Shown here: piece by piece, positions 8,446-16,521 of the stretch | Layout: the number at the start of each line of letters is the position of its first letter | How positions within the stretch are numbered: the first letter of the stretch is position 1 | Source: Vandammella animalimorsus | GTDB lineage: Bacteria; Pseudomonadota; Gammaproteobacteria; Burkholderiales; Burkholderiaceae_C | Assembly: GCF_002285285.1 (NCBI RefSeq) | Contig: NZ_NSJF01000004.1 | Span: forward strand, 186,001 to 250,000 | Reading direction: 5' to 3' | Length of the DNA: 64,000 nt | The notes under the pieces: generated by a model | Told to the model about the DNA's origin: nothing | The model's database searches: none | What the model saw: the letters and a program-made list of their open reading frames with translations, nothing else | Made by a program: the position numbers and the translations under genes

Positions 8446-9330
8446 ATGCCCGCCGATTTGCCCACCACTGGGCTGGACTGGAACGATGTCCGGCATTTCG
8501 TCACCCTGGTGGAGCAGGAAACCCTCACGGCCGCCGCAGAGGCCTTGGATGTGCAGCACAGCACGGTGTCGCGCCGGGTGGCGCAGCTGGAGGCCTGCCT
8601 GGGCCTGCGCTTGTTCGACCGCATCGGCAAGCGCTATTGGCTCACCGAAGAAGGCCAGCGCCTGTACGCCCATGCGCGGGAGCTGGCCAAGGACATGCGG
8701 GCCTTGCAGCGCCTGGCGCATGGGCAGCGGCAAGCCATCACCAAAGTGACCGTGACGGCGCCGCCGGTGGTGCTGCGCTGGCTGCTGCTGCCAAGGCTGG
8801 CGCGCTTTTACGCCACGCAGCCAGGCATTGCCCTGCAGCTGCAAAGCAGCGCCGAGCTGCACGATCTGCACCAGCGCCAGGCCGATATCGCGCTGCGCCT
8901 GCAACGCCCCGAAGCCCCTGACCTGGTGGTGCGCCGCCTGCGTCAGTTGCATTTCGGCTTTTATGCCAGCGCCGCCTATCTGCACCGCACGGCGCGAGGC
9001 GATTGGCGCTTTCTCACGCTCTCCACCCACAACCGCCTGAGCCGTTGGGCGCAGGACACCATCGGCAACGGCCAGGTGCTGCTGGCCTGCAATGATTTCG
9101 AACTGATTGGGCAAGGCATTGCCGCCGGTCTGGGCGTTGGCCTGCTGCCCGTGGACAGCGTGGCCGAAGATCGGGATCTGACCGCCGTCGCCCTGCATGC
9201 CGCGCAGCCGGAAAGGTATGAACAAGCCCTGTACCTCGTCATGCATGAGGATGTGCGCCGCTCGCCCAAGGTGCGCGCCGTGGCGGATTTTCTGGTGCAG
9301 GCGCTCTCCAGCAGCAATCTTGAGGGGTAA
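8446..9330 (+). CDS. LysR-family transcriptional regulator
   Basis: 294 residues. The N-terminal winged helix-turn-helix is clear ([39 protein letters not shown], about residues 10-48), followed by [19 protein letters not shown]. The C-terminal part is a LysR substrate-binding domain ending in [12 protein letters not shown]. The start chosen is the ATG of [12 protein letters not shown]; an upstream reading continues to 7951 only because the frame is open. It is divergent from the secreted protein/DUF2798 pair, with about 108 bp between the start codons; by family custom it may regulate them. The effector is unknown. Confidence 0.88.
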   Translation: MPADLPTTGLDWNDVRHFVTLVEQETLTAAAEALDVQHSTVSRRVAQLEACLGLRLFDRIGKRYWLTEEGQRLYAHARELAKDMRALQRLAHGQRQAITKVTVTAPPVVLRWLLLPRLARFYATQPGIALQLQSSAELHDLHQRQADIALRLQRPEAPDLVVRRLRQLHFGFYASAAYLHRTARGDWRFLTLSTHNRLSRWAQDTIGNGQVLLACNDFELIGQGIAAGLGVGLLPVDSVAEDRDLTAVALHAAQPERYEQALYLVMHEDVRRSPKVRAVADFLVQALSSSNLEG

Positions 9331-9472
9331 GCCATGGATGCACAGGCCATGGCGCCAGCGGCGGCGGCTTGGTGGACTCTGGCTCGCCACTCGGGCCAGC
9401 CGGGCAGCGCTTCTGCCAGATAATGGCCACTTTGCCAGATCAATGGCGGTTTTTCTTGATGAGGTAAGCCCT

Positions 9473-10720
9473 GTGCCCGTGAATTTGAATGTCCCCCAGG
9501 CCGATGATCTGCTGGCCATTGCCGGCGTGCGCATTGCCGTGACCGAGGCTGGCATCCGCAAGGCGCAGCGCAAGGATTTGACGGCCTTTGTGCTGCACGA
9601 GGCCAGCAGCGTGGCCGGCGTGTTCACGCAGAACCGCTACTGCGCCGCGCCGGTGCAGGTCTGCCAGCAGCACCTGGCGGCGGGCCAGCCGATTCGCGCC
9701 TTCATCATCAACACCGGCAATGCCAACGCCGGCACGGGCGCGCCCGGCCTCGCAGCGGCGCAGGCCACGGCGGCGGCGGCGGCGCAATTGCTGGGCGTCG
9801 CGCCCGAGCAGGTGCTGCCGTTTTCCACCGGCGTCATCATGGAGCCGCTGCCGCTGCCGCGCATTGAGGCCGCGCTGCCAGCGCTGCTGGAAAAAACCCG
9901 CCAGCCCGAGGCTGCCAGCCCCGCGGCCTGGCTGGAGGCGGCGCAAGGCATCATGACCACCGACACCGTGCCCAAGGCCGCCAGCGCCAAGGCCGTGGTG
10001 GGTGGCAAGACCATCCACGTCACCGGCATCAGCAAGGGCGCGGGCATGATCCGCCCGAACATGGCCACCATGCTGGGCTTCATCGCCACCGATGCCGCCA
10101 TCGCCCCGGCGCTGCTGCAGCCGCTGGCGCGGCAGCTGGCCGACGAGTCATTCAACCGCATCACCGTCGATGGCGACACCTCCACCAACGACAGCATGAT
10201 GCTGGTGGCCACGCACCAGGCGGACAACACGCCGGTGCAGACGCTGGACGACGCCGACGGCCAGGCCCTGTATGCAGCGCTGCGCAGCGTAGCCCAGCAG
10301 CTGGCGCAAGCCATCGTGCGCGATGGCGAGGGCGCCACCAAGTTCATCACCGTGCGCGTGAGCGGCGGCAAGACCCGCGCCGAGTGCGCACAGGTGGCCT
10401 ATGCCATTGCCCATTCGCCCCTGGTGAAGACGGCCTTCTTCGCCAGCGACCCGAACCTGGGTCGCATCCTGGCGGCAGTGGGCTACGCCGGCATTGCCGA
10501 CCTGGATCAAAACCGCATCGCCATGCACCTGGGCGATGTGCACGTGGTGCAGGACGGCGGGCGCCGCGCCGAATACCGCGAGGAAGATGGCCAGCGCGTC
10601 ATGCAGCAAAGCGACATCACCGTGCACGTGGATCTGGGCCGCGGCCAGGCCGAAGACACGGTCTGGACCTGCGACTTCAGTCACGACTACGTCAGCATCA
10701 ACGCCGACTACCGCTCATGA
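9473..10720 (+). CDS. argJ: Bifunctional glutamate N-acetyltransferase / amino-acid acetyltransferase
   Basis: 415 residues. ArgJ moves the acetyl group from N-acetylornithine to glutamate (arginine biosynthesis, cyclic route) and can also use acetyl-CoA. The precursor cleaves itself before a conserved Thr, here Thr199 in NMATMLGFI. Other family motifs are TNTGNANA-like [43 protein letters not shown] and [18 protein letters not shown]. The start is a GTG (VPVNLNVP), preceded by GAGGTAAG at suitable spacing; an in-frame ATG 30 bp upstream has no visible ribosome site. The stop overlaps the next ATG by 4 bp, making an operon with the ATPase and Nudix genes, a conserved neighbourhood in betaproteobacteria. 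Confidence 0.95.
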   Translation: MPVNLNVPQADDLLAIAGVRIAVTEAGIRKAQRKDLTAFVLHEASSVAGVFTQNRYCAAPVQVCQQHLAAGQPIRAFIINTGNANAGTGAPGLAAAQATAAAAAQLLGVAPEQVLPFSTGVIMEPLPLPRIEAALPALLEKTRQPEAASPAAWLEAAQGIMTTDTVPKAASAKAVVGGKTIHVTGISKGAGMIRPNMATMLGFIATDAAIAPALLQPLARQLADESFNRITVDGDTSTNDSMMLVATHQADNTPVQTLDDADGQALYAALRSVAQQLAQAIVRDGEGATKFITVRVSGGKTRAECAQVAYAIAHSPLVKTAFFASDPNLGRILAAVGYAGIADLDQNRIAMHLGDVHVVQDGGRRAEYREEDGQRVMQQSDITVHVDLGRGQAEDTVWTCDFSHDYVSINADYRS

Positions 10721-11715
10721 ACGAACAATTCCTGCACGTGCTGCAAAAGGCCGAGCGCTTGCTCGACCGGCTCGACGCCATCCTGCCCCGCCCGCTGCAA
10801 GCGCCCGAGGATTGGGGCAGCGCCCTGGCCTGGCGCTACCGCCGTCAGGCCAGCGGCGGCGGCGTGCTCGAGGCCGTGCAGCACCTGGCGCTGATGCGCT
10901 TTGACGATCTGTTGGAAGTGGGCGATCAGAAAGAGCGCCTGCTGGCCAACACGCGCCAGTTCATGGCCGGCCAGCCGGCCAACAATGTCTTGCTCACCGG
11001 CGCGCGCGGCACCGGCAAATCCTCGCTGGTGCGCGCCTGCCTGGCGCAATTTGCCCAGCAGGGGCTGCGCCTGGTCGAGGTGGACAAAAGCGATCTGGTC
11101 GATCTGCCCGACATCGTGGCCATCCTGGCTGCAGCGCCCTGGCGCTTCATCGTCTATTGCGACGACCTGAGCTTCGACGAAGGCGAGCGCGGCTACAAGG
11201 AGCTCAAGTCCATCCTGGACGGCTCCATCGCCGCAGCCACGCCCAATGTGCTGGTCTACGCCACCAGCAACCGCCGACACCTGCTGCCCGAAACCATGGC
11301 CGACAACCTGCGCGGCCAACGCAGCGAGGACGGCGAAATCCACCCCGGCGAGGCCGTGGAGGAAAAAATATCCCTCTCCGAGCGCTTTGGCCTGTGGCTG
11401 AGCTTCTACCCCTTCAGCCAGGACGAATACCTGGCCATTGCCGAGCTGTGGCTGCGCCAACTGGGTTGCCCGGCCAAACAATTGCCCCAGGCGCGCCAGC
11501 AGGCCCTGGTCTGGGCGCTGGAGCGCGGCTCGCGCAGCGGCCGCGTGGCCTGGCAATTCGCCCGCGACTACGTTGGCCGCCACGGCCTGGCCAAGCCCAA
11601 GCGCAAAGCCGCCCCCAAAAGCCAGAGCGCCAAAGTCGGGCGCAGCGCCTCGAACACCCAGAGCGCGCCAAGCGCCAAGCCGGCCCGGCGCGCCAGCAGC
11701 CAAAAGCCACGCTGA
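10717..11715 (+). CDS. DUF815-family AAA-type ATPase
   Basis: 332 residues. A P-loop lies at GARGTGKSS (about 95-103), and a Walker B-like [14 protein letters not shown] at about 147-160 is followed by [13 protein letters not shown], a sensor-type segment. These fit the DUF815 ATP-binding family, whose members are cytoplasmic and of unknown role. The last 45 or so residues are Lys/Ser/Ala-rich ([15 protein letters not shown] and so on), basic and probably disordered; they may bind nucleic acid. The ATG overlaps the argJ stop (ATGA), and the stop overlaps the next gene (TGATG). Its repeated pairing with argJ and a mutT-like gene is a synteny feature and does not show an arginine role. Confidence 0.85.
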   Translation: MNEQFLHVLQKAERLLDRLDAILPRPLQAPEDWGSALAWRYRRQASGGGVLEAVQHLALMRFDDLLEVGDQKERLLANTRQFMAGQPANNVLLTGARGTGKSSLVRACLAQFAQQGLRLVEVDKSDLVDLPDIVAILAAAPWRFIVYCDDLSFDEGERGYKELKSILDGSIAAATPNVLVYATSNRRHLLPETMADNLRGQRSEDGEIHPGEAVEEKISLSERFGLWLSFYPFSQDEYLAIAELWLRQLGCPAKQLPQARQQALVWALERGSRSGRVAWQFARDYVGRHGLAKPKRKAAPKSQSAKVGRSASNTQSAPSAKPARRASSQKPR

Positions 11716-12164
11716 TGCACGACAACCGCCCAACACACAACCCTGCGCCTGCGCCCCAACCTGCCGCCCGCGTCGAAGTGGCCGTCGGCATCCTGCTGCA
11801 AGGCCAGGGCGCCAACCAACGCTTTTTGCTCGGCACCCGCCCGGCCGGCAAGCCCTATGCCGGATATTGGGAATTCCCTGGCGGAAAAATCGAACCTGGC
11901 GAAAGCGTCGAACAGGCATTGCGGCGCGAATTCGAGGAAGAGCTGGGCATCCACATCGGCCCAGTGCAAATCTGGCGCACCACGGAGCACGACTACGAAC
12001 ACGCGCAGGTGCGCCTGCACTGGTGCAAAGTGCGCCAATGGCGCGGCCAATTCCAGATGCGCGAAGGCCAGCAAATTGCCTGGCAATCGCTGCCGCCCAG
12101 CGTTGCGCCCATCCTGCCCGGCGCCTATCCGGTGCTCGATGCGCTGGCGCAAGAAACCAGCTGA
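11715..12164 (+). CDS. Nudix hydrolase, MutT-like (8-oxo-dGTP diphosphatase type)
   Basis: 149 residues. The Nudix box is perfect: GKIEPGE then SVEQALRREFEEELGI (residues 57-79), matching GX5EX7REUXEEXGU. The preceding PAGKPYAGYWEFPGG and the following HARVRLHWCKV-type strands are those of the MutT subfamily that removes oxidised dGTP from the nucleotide pool. The length agrees with MutT (about 130 residues) plus a short proline-rich N-terminus. The start ATG overlaps the stop of the ATPase gene by one base, so the three genes from argJ onward form one transcription unit. Confidence 0.88.
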   Translation: MHDNRPTHNPAPAPQPAARVEVAVGILLQGQGANQRFLLGTRPAGKPYAGYWEFPGGKIEPGESVEQALRREFEEELGIHIGPVQIWRTTEHDYEHAQVRLHWCKVRQWRGQFQMREGQQIAWQSLPPSVAPILPGAYPVLDALAQETS

Positions 12165-12197
12165 ACACCTGCAACGCCGCCACGCACCCGCAAAGCC

Positions 12198-12758
12198 ATG
12201 GCCCGCATGCCCACCCAAAACCCTCCACCTGAGCTCGGCAGGCCGCCGCGCAGCGCCCCGGCGCGGCTACGGCCCTGGATGATCTGGCTGGCGTGGATGC
12301 TCGTCATCGGCGCCATGTACCTGCTGATGGACAGGCTGCTGGCGCCAGCCCCGTCCGTCCAGATCACAAGCGCCGATGGCGGCGCTGCCCTGCAGCTGCC
12401 CCGGCACCGCGATGGCCACTTCTACATACAAGGCTCCATCAACGGCGCGCCAGTCCAATTCATGGTCGACACCGGCGCCAGCCTGGTCTCAGTCAGCGAC
12501 GCGCTGGCCGAAGCCGCCCAACTGCACGGCGGGCGCCAGACCACCTTCAGCACCGCCAACGGCACCCGGCAAGGGCGCGTGGTGCGCGCCGCCAGCCTGC
12601 GCCTGGGCCACTTCACGCTGGAAAACGTCGAAATCGGCACCGGCCTGAACATGGGCCGGGGCGAGGCGGCCCTGCTCGGCCAGAACGCGCTGCGGCATTT
12701 CCACGTCACCATGGAGGGCAGCACCATGGTGCTGCGCCCGCGCCAGCCGGCGCCGTAG
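12198..12758 (+). CDS. Membrane-anchored retropepsin-like aspartic protease (clan AA)
   Basis: 186 residues. A Pro-rich cytoplasmic N-terminus is followed by one membrane helix (about 27-44, WMIWLAWMLVIGAMYLLM) and a periplasmic domain with the retropepsin signature FMVDTGASLV (catalytic Asp91). GRGEAALLGQNALRHFHV is the second family landmark. This agrees with the TIGR02281-type bacterial single-domain aspartic proteases, which would work as dimers. Substrates are unknown. It follows the argJ operon by 33 bp on the same strand and may be co-transcribed. Confidence 0.85.
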   Translation: MARMPTQNPPPELGRPPRSAPARLRPWMIWLAWMLVIGAMYLLMDRLLAPAPSVQITSADGGAALQLPRHRDGHFYIQGSINGAPVQFMVDTGASLVSVSDALAEAAQLHGGRQTTFSTANGTRQGRVVRAASLRLGHFTLENVEIGTGLNMGRGEAALLGQNALRHFHVTMEGSTMVLRPRQPAP

Positions 12759-12912
12759 CAGCAGGCTTGCGTTGCAGTTTGCGCCCAGCAGGCTGGTATG
12801 TCACGCCGCTGGCGGCACCAGCAAAATCCGCTCTACCGCGCTGCGCCGCTCGGCCCGCACGCTTTCCGGAAGATTTGCGCCCACATTCGACTCGGCCAGG
12901 ATATAGCTGTAG

Positions 12913-13392
12913 GAAGCTGCCCTGCTGGGCCTGGCCGCCTGGCAAATCCAGCGCGTGGGCCTGCAAGACGTGATGCACCAAAGCGCGGGCAGCCTGGCCC
13001 TGGGCCAGCAACGCATTGTGGAAATCGCCCGCGCCCTGTGCACCGACCCCATGCTGTTGCTGCTGGACGAGCCTGCCGCCGGCCTGCGCCTGCAAGAAAA
13101 GCAAGCCCTGGCGCGGCTGCTGACGCAGTTGCGCAGCGAAGGCATGGCCGTGCTCATCGTCGAGCACGACATGGACTTCATCATGGGCCTGATGGACCGC
13201 ATCGTCGTCATGGAATTCGGCAGCCGCATCGCCCAAGGCAAGCCCGAGGAGATCCGCAACGACCCCGCCGTGCTGCGCGCCTACCTCGGCGGCGTGGAGA
13301 TCGACGGGGAAACCGCCCCGGAAAGCCCCCAAGCCGACGCAGCAGCCACCGCCACCCCAACCGCCAGCCGCCCAGAAGGAGCCAGCGCATGA
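12913..13392 (+). pseudogene. livG: Remnant of livG (branched-chain amino-acid ABC transporter ATPase), N-terminus lost
   Basis: Reading in frame from 12913 (a stop, TAG, lies just before at 12910) gives the C-terminal half of a LivG-type ATPase. The signature region is [16 protein letters not shown], Walker B is [12 protein letters not shown], the switch region is [20 protein letters not shown], and the end is LRAYLGG plus a Pro/Ala-rich tail. The Walker A loop and everything before it are absent, so the protein cannot bind ATP normally. An internal GTG at 12955 could start a 145-residue product, but it would not be a working ATPase. The tail overlaps the livF start (ATGA), as in intact liv operons. 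livH, livM and a binding protein gene are not in the window. Confidence 0.85.
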
Positions 13393-14207
13393 GCCACGCC
13401 CACCAAGCCCCCACACCCGCCGCGCCAGCCGTATCCGCCGCGCCGTTGCTGGCCGTGGAGAACCTGCACGTGCGCTACGGCAAAAGCGCCGCCTTGTTGG
13501 GCGCCCAGCTGCAACTGGGCCAGGGCGAGCTGGTGTGTGTCATCGGCCCCAACGGCGCGGGCAAATCCTCGCTGCTCAACGCCCTCATGGGCTGCCTGCC
13601 CGCCAACGGCAACGCCAGCGGCACGGTGCGCATTGCCGGGCAGGATGTCTCGGCCCTGCCGCTGGAGCAGCGCGTCAAACGCGGCCTGGCGCTGGTGCCC
13701 GAGACGCGCGAGCTGTTTGCCAGCATGAGCGTGGAGGACAACCTCATCCTCGGCAGCTACCTGCTGCGCCACCAGGGCGCGGCCCAGCGCCAAGCCCTGC
13801 TGCAAGAGATCTTTGCCCTGTTCCCGCGCCTGAAAGAGCGGCGCAAGCAGCCTGCGGGCACCATGTCCGGCGGCGAGCGGCAAATGCTCGTCATCGGCCG
13901 CGCGCTCATGAGCCGCCCGCGCGCGCTCATGCTCGACGAGCCATCGCTGGGCCTGGCGCCCAAAATCATGAACGAAGTCTTTGCCATCATCGAAGACCTG
14001 CGCGCCCAGGGCCTGGGCATCTTGCTGGTGGAACAAAACTCCCGCGCCGCCCTGCGCGCCGCCCGCTACGCCTACGTGCTGGAGCTGGGCGCCATCACCC
14101 TGCACGGCCCGGCGCAGGAAGTGGCCAACCACCCGCAAGTCATCGAAGCCTATCTGGGCAAAAAGCAAGTCTCGGCCGCCAGCATCGGCCAGCCTGCCGC
14201 TCTTTGA
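13389..14207 (+). CDS. livF: Branched-chain amino-acid ABC transporter ATP-binding protein LivF
   Basis: 272 residues with all ABC ATPase motifs: Walker [10 protein letters not shown] (53-61), signature MSGGERQML, Walker [14 protein letters not shown] and the LivF-type switch [12 protein letters not shown]. LivF pairs with LivG to energise the LivHM permease for leucine, isoleucine, valine or related compounds. Here LivG is truncated and the permease genes are missing, so LivF is either an orphan on its way to loss or works with permeases encoded elsewhere. It starts at the ATG overlapping the livG stop. No clear terminator follows before the convergent LysR gene. Confidence 0.88.
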   Translation: MSHAHQAPTPAAPAVSAAPLLAVENLHVRYGKSAALLGAQLQLGQGELVCVIGPNGAGKSSLLNALMGCLPANGNASGTVRIAGQDVSALPLEQRVKRGLALVPETRELFASMSVEDNLILGSYLLRHQGAAQRQALLQEIFALFPRLKERRKQPAGTMSGGERQMLVIGRALMSRPRALMLDEPSLGLAPKIMNEVFAIIEDLRAQGLGILLVEQNSRAALRAARYAYVLELGAITLHGPAQEVANHPQVIEAYLGKKQVSAASIGQPAAL

Positions 14208-14288
14208 ATAGCGAGCGTGTGGGCCCGCCAAGCATGGCAAGCCACAACCGATCAGGACAAGAGCTACGCCCCAAAGAGCGCCCTTTGA

Positions 14289-15236
14289 CTACAGCTCGTA
14301 ATCGCTCTCGCGCCCACTCATGGCCAGCTGGACCTGCTCACGACTCAAGCGTGGGCTGATGAGCTCGGCAAAGCGATAAACGAATTGGCGCAAGTATGCC
14401 CCCTTTTTGAATGCCACCCGCGCCATGTTCATGCCAAGCAAATCCCCCATCGGCCGGGCTTGCAGGTGTCCCAGCAACTCACCCTGTACGGCCATTTCTG
14501 CCACGATGCCCACGCCCAAACCCAGGCTAACATAGGTGCGAATCACATCCGAATCAATGGCCTCTAACACAATGTTGGGCTTGAGATTGCGGCGCGCAAA
14601 TGCGCGGTCAATGCGACCACGACCGGTAAATGATGGGTGATAGGTAATCAATGGTTCACTGGCAATATCTTCCAGCGTGATGCGCGGCTTATGCGCCAAC
14701 GGGTGCTGGGGCGGAAAAATCAGCACATGCTGCCACTCATAACAGGGCATAGTGACCAAATCTTCATAATCGGCCAGCGATTCGGTTGCCATGCCGATGT
14801 CCACCGCTTCATTCAAGATCAGGCTGGCCACTTCGTGCGGCGTAGCCTGGTGCAGACTGATGTTGACTTTGGGAAATTGCGCACGGAAGCGCGCCACTGG
14901 CTCAGGCAAAACGTAGCGCGCCTGCGTATGGGTGGTGGCAATGCGCAGCGTGCCCGAGTCTTGCGTGCTGAAATCCTTACCGATACGTTTGAGATTGCCC
15001 ACCTCACGCAAAATGATCTCGATGCTGGCAAGCACATGCCGGCCAGGCTCAGTCACACGCTTGAGTCGCTTGCCATGGCGCGCGAATATCTCAATCCCAA
15101 GTTCATCTTCCAACTCGATGATGGCCTTGGAAACACCGGGCTGCGAAGTGTGCAAAGCCTTGGCCGCTTCAGTCAGATTCAAATTGCGCCGAACCGCTTC
15201 TTGAACAAAACGAAATTGGTGGAGATTCATACGCAA
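14289..15236 (-). CDS. CysB-like LysR-family regulator
   Basis: 315 residues. The N-terminal helix-turn-helix (LHQFRFVQEAVRRNLNLTEAAKALHTSQPGVSKAIIELE) followed by LGIEIFARHGKRLKRVTEPG is diagnostic of the CysB/Cbl group, which controls sulfate assimilation or alkanesulfonate use with acetylserine or APS as effector. The C-terminal binding domain contains TTHTQARYVLPEPV, a CysB hallmark, then HQATPHEVASLI and SLGLGVGIVAEMA. I call it CysB-like and do not separate CysB from Cbl. Either of two Met codons two residues apart could be the start. The gene is monocistronic, convergent with livF, with no sulfur gene next to it. Confidence 0.85.
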   Translation of the reverse strand: MRMNLHQFRFVQEAVRRNLNLTEAAKALHTSQPGVSKAIIELEDELGIEIFARHGKRLKRVTEPGRHVLASIEIILREVGNLKRIGKDFSTQDSGTLRIATTHTQARYVLPEPVARFRAQFPKVNISLHQATPHEVASLILNEAVDIGMATESLADYEDLVTMPCYEWQHVLIFPPQHPLAHKPRITLEDIASEPLITYHPSFTGRGRIDRAFARRNLKPNIVLEAIDSDVIRTYVSLGLGVGIVAEMAVQGELLGHLQARPMGDLLGMNMARVAFKKGAYLRQFVYRFAELISPRLSREQVQLAMSGRESDYEL

Positions 15237-15492
15237 GCCCTACACGTCGTGTGCCAAGAATGAAAGCTGTACTCAAAGCGCCCAATTCAAGCGAGGCGCA
15301 TGCGACTGATTTCAGGCTGTGCGCCGCGTGAAGACCATTTCAGGGCTTGTGACCTCAGTTTTTCAACAAAAATGGCAGACGCAGTGAACACAGACATCGG
15401 CTGCCAAGGCCGGCATGTATGACGGTCGCAATGCTTTGATTGAGAGATGCAATGGTAGTGCGTGCAAACCCTTGCCACAGACAGCGCAGGCA

Positions 15493-15518
15493 CAAAAAAG
15501 CGCGCTCGAAAGCGCGCT
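15493..15518 (-). terminator. Terminator of the candidate small RNA
   Basis: AGCGCGCT (15499-15506), loop CGAA, AGCGCGCT (15511-15518). On the minus strand the GC-rich stem is followed directly by a run of T (complement of the A run at 15494-15499). A textbook intrinsic terminator in that orientation only. Confidence 0.75.
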
Positions 15519-15770
15519 CAACGGAAAAGAAAAGGCTGCGAGGCTACCCAGGGTGAAGATAGAGAGTGAGGGAGGAGAAGCACCAAGGGAGTCGTCAGCC
15601 AGGCGTTGCCTGGAAGCCTCGCAGCCAAAAACAATCATCGAAAGCCTGCCGCTTTCCATCGACTCCGTACAGAACTTAAAGTTCCGCTACCGATGAGGGC
15701 AGAGCAGACAAGCCTTGTCGATTCGTATCGAAGCGCCTTCTTAGCTAAGGGAACACACTTCAAACCCGTT
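15493..15770 (-). ncRNA. Candidate structured small RNA with its own promoter and terminator
   Basis: In an 800-bp gap with no credible protein gene, the minus strand has a promoter (TTGACA, 17 bp, AAGAAT), about 270 nt of structured sequence and a terminator. A 12-bp perfect stem joins 15534-15545 to 15615-15626 (GGCTGCGAGGCT with its complement). It encloses a hairpin CCAGGC-3-GCCTGG (15599-15613) and a long pyrimidine-rich single-stranded loop (15555-15585) containing CTCCTCCC, complementary to a Shine-Dalgarno core. Further upstream GAACTT/AAGTTC and CATCG/CGATG pairs form another hairpin. It matches neither 6S, tmRNA, RNase P nor SRP RNA. Family and function are unknown. Confidence 0.5.
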
Positions 15771-15776
15771 CGAGTG

Positions 15777-15805
15777 ATTCTTGCAGAACAACAACAAATT
15801 GTCAA
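15777..15805 (-). promoter_or_regulatory. Sigma70-type promoter for the candidate small RNA
   Basis: The minus strand reads TTGACA (15800-15805), a 17-bp spacer, then AAGAAT (15777-15782). The -35 is a consensus match and the -10 has four of six bases. Transcription would start near 15770. Confidence 0.55.
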
Positions 15806-16051
15806 CTGTTCAACAAAATCCTTTTTTTGTATGAGGATAAATGCATCGTGTTGAACATTCCGCCATTGCTTTTGCTGCGCCTGAACGCTGGCCGGGCCGG
15901 CAGGGGCCGCTGCTTGGTTCATGCCGCCGCCAACCGATGTGCAATGCGGCTTTTGTATGGGTGGGCTCTCAGCCTGGCAGCGCACGATGGCATTTGGCAC
16001 TGGCAATTTAAGGTGATGCACAGCCATTGGCTGTCGGCTAAGGCCCTTGTT

Positions 16052-16513
16052 CTAACGTGGAAGATTCTGCCCGAGCCGGCGCGTCGCGCGCCGCTGAACG
16101 GCTTGTACATAGGCTGCGGCGTCTGGAGGTAGGCGACTGACTTGGCTTTGCCACAGCATGTCCTGCAAGCAATCCATGACTTCGTGATGGGCCTCGTGCA
16201 AGGAGTCCATGCGGCTGGCCAGCAGCTCTACAGCCTGGCGAATGCCTGCGGGCTGGTCGATGCTGCATTGCTCGCTGATGGACAGGTGCATGGACAGGTG
16301 CAGAAAGGGGTTGCTGCGCCCGTCGCGGGCCACGTCGTAGCTGCGCGCGATGGCGACCTCGACATCGGCCAGGTCTGCGTGGTACTCGGGATGCTCGGCA
16401 ATCCACAGGGCAGCCAGGGTTTCGATGGCCTCCAGGGGCTCACCAGCCTGGCTTTTGGCGTACACGCCGCAGAAAAAGCGGCGCACCTGCTCCTGCGTGG
16501 GATTGAACAGCAT
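16052..16513 (-). CDS. DUF1841 family protein
   Basis: 153 residues, soluble. The reading MLFNPTQEQVRRFFCGVYAKSQAGEPL followed by IAEHPEYHADL, NPFLHLSMHLSISEQCSIDQPAGIR and HEVMDCLQDMLW is the DUF1841 pattern, a small cytoplasmic helical family widespread in beta- and gammaproteobacteria with no known role. The ATG lies 8 bp downstream of the chpA stop, so it is very likely the last gene of the chemosensory operon, although DUF1841 genes usually occur outside such operons. Confidence 0.85.
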   Translation of the reverse strand: MLFNPTQEQVRRFFCGVYAKSQAGEPLEAIETLAALWIAEHPEYHADLADVEVAIARSYDVARDGRSNPFLHLSMHLSISEQCSIDQPAGIRQAVELLASRMDSLHEAHHEVMDCLQDMLWQSQVSRLPPDAAAYVQAVQRRATRRLGQNLPR

Positions 16514-16521
16514 GGCGGTGC

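Noticed and set aside
14208-14288. Another copy of the dispersed repeat after livF (GAGCGTGTGGG)
   Set aside because: Only about eight bases resemble the repeat end and no second block follows.
15363-15659. 98-codon minus-strand frame
   Set aside because: It coincides with the candidate small RNA, including its stem and terminator; Ser/Leu/Cys-rich translation with no family features.
15493-15770. 6S RNA, tmRNA, RNase P RNA or SRP RNA
   Set aside because: The hallmark segments of each (central open bubble of 6S, resume tag and CCA end, RNase P core, SRP GGUCAGG/GGAAGG loop) were looked for and are absent.
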